Shown piece after piece: positions 5,164 to 5,452 of a stretch of 5,452 nucleotides of DNA. The translations under genes and the position numbers were made by a program. Each line of letters starts with the position of its first letter. Positions within the stretch are counted from its first letter, which is position 1. The stretch comes from Acidobacteriaceae bacterium (GTDB taxonomy: Bacteria > Acidobacteriota > Terriglobia > Bryobacterales > Bryobacteraceae), in assembly GCA_019239585.1 (NCBI GenBank), contig JAFAZU010000420.1, positions 1 through 5,452 of the forward strand, given 5' to 3'. The notes below the pieces were generated by a model. The model made no database searches, had not been told where the DNA came from, and saw only the letters and a program-made list of their open reading frames with translations.

Positions 5164-5452
5164 TGACATCCCTAGCTCTTCAAACCCGCAAAGCTAGTAT
5201 GCGGGACATTCCCAATATTCTGGCGCTGATTAATTCGTATGCGGCAAAGGGGATCATGCTGCCTCGCACGGAATTTGAGATGTCCGAGAACATTCGCGAT
5301 TTTTCAGTGGCATATGACGGTGAAATCCTGGCAGGTTGCGGAGCTCTGCACTTCTACACCCCAACCAGCGCCGAAGTGCGGTCTTTGGCTGTTCTTCCCC
5401 AAATGAAGCAGCATGGAATTGGGCGAGCCATTGTAGACGCTTTGGAGCAGGA
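5163..5452 (+). CDS. GNAT acetyltransferase, probable short N-acetylglutamate synthase (partial, 3' end beyond window)
   Basis: The first 96 codons of a GNAT-fold protein run off the right edge. RKASMRDIPNILALINSYAAKGIMLPR (9-35), then ENIRDFSVAYDGEILAGCGALHFY (42-65) and AEVRSLAVLPQ (70-80), match the stand-alone GNAT N-acetylglutamate synthases (ArgA-like without the kinase domain) found in arginine clusters of many bacteria. The acetyl-CoA pyrophosphate loop is K-Q-H-G-I-G-R (82-88), with Lys where Arg or Gln is usual. It would convert glutamate and acetyl-CoA to N-acetylglutamate, the substrate of ArgB just upstream; another amino-acid acetyltransferase role remains possible. The ATG at 5163 overlaps the argB stop by one base and follows AGGAG (5148-5152) by 10 nt. 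An in-frame GTG at 5160 would give a 7-nt spacing and a GTGA overlap like the TTGA at argB, so either start may be used; they differ by one residue. Confidence 0.85.
   Translation, partial: MTSLALQTRKASMRDIPNILALINSYAAKGIMLPRTEFEMSENIRDFSVAYDGEILAGCGALHFYTPTSAEVRSLAVLPQMKQHGIGRAIVDALEQ

Noticed and set aside
4479..5169. Minus-strand frames opposite argB
   Set aside because: They are antisense shadows of a well-conserved kinase gene and show no family features or ribosome-binding sites.

Overview
The window looks like a chromosomal segment from a member of the Acidobacteriota (Solibacter/Terriglobia-like). This rests on three protein types I recognise as common in that phylum: a secreted protein with an 'SLTPCRVVDTR ... 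NAAIVPSGTNGSISVYA ... IDITGYF' domain, a secreted ComEC-type metallo-beta-lactamase beginning 'IYFVDVEGGQATLFVTPAG', and an argC-argB cluster followed by a short GNAT-type N-acetylglutamate synthase. The assignment is an inference from remembered family patterns, not from a search.

Layout. Positions 1-736 (minus strand, running off the left edge) hold the N-terminal 245 codons of a secreted protein whose body becomes a long Gln-rich coiled coil. Positions 843-1085 (minus) hold a small, uncertain four-cysteine protein. I see nothing convincing in the gap 1086-1286. Positions 1287-2294 (minus) encode the exported MBL-fold hydrolase. A short divergent control region (2295-2378) separates it from the rightward genes: a 123-residue charged coiled-coil protein (2379-2750), a zinc-ribbon membrane protein (2820-3335), and then arginine biosynthesis genes argC (3353-4372), argB (4369-5163) and the start of an N-acetylglutamate synthase-like acetyltransferase (5163 to the right edge).

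How the genes work together. The acetyltransferase (N-acetylglutamate formation), ArgB (phosphorylation) and ArgC (reduction) are the first three steps of arginine synthesis. They lie on one strand with stop/start overlaps and Shine-Dalgarno sequences placed for coupled translation. Just before argC are two adjacent 18-bp ARG-box-like palindromes 2 bp apart, covering a TATAAT -10 box and the GTG start. This is the architecture expected of an ArgR operator and is the best-supported regulatory signal here. The other genes have no evident functional link to arginine synthesis.

Other signals: a 13-bp-arm inverted repeat just before the zinc-ribbon gene, and -10-like boxes only 7-12 nt before three start codons, suggesting leaderless or nearly leaderless mRNAs. 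I did not find RNA genes, insertion sequences, CRISPR arrays or rho-independent terminators.
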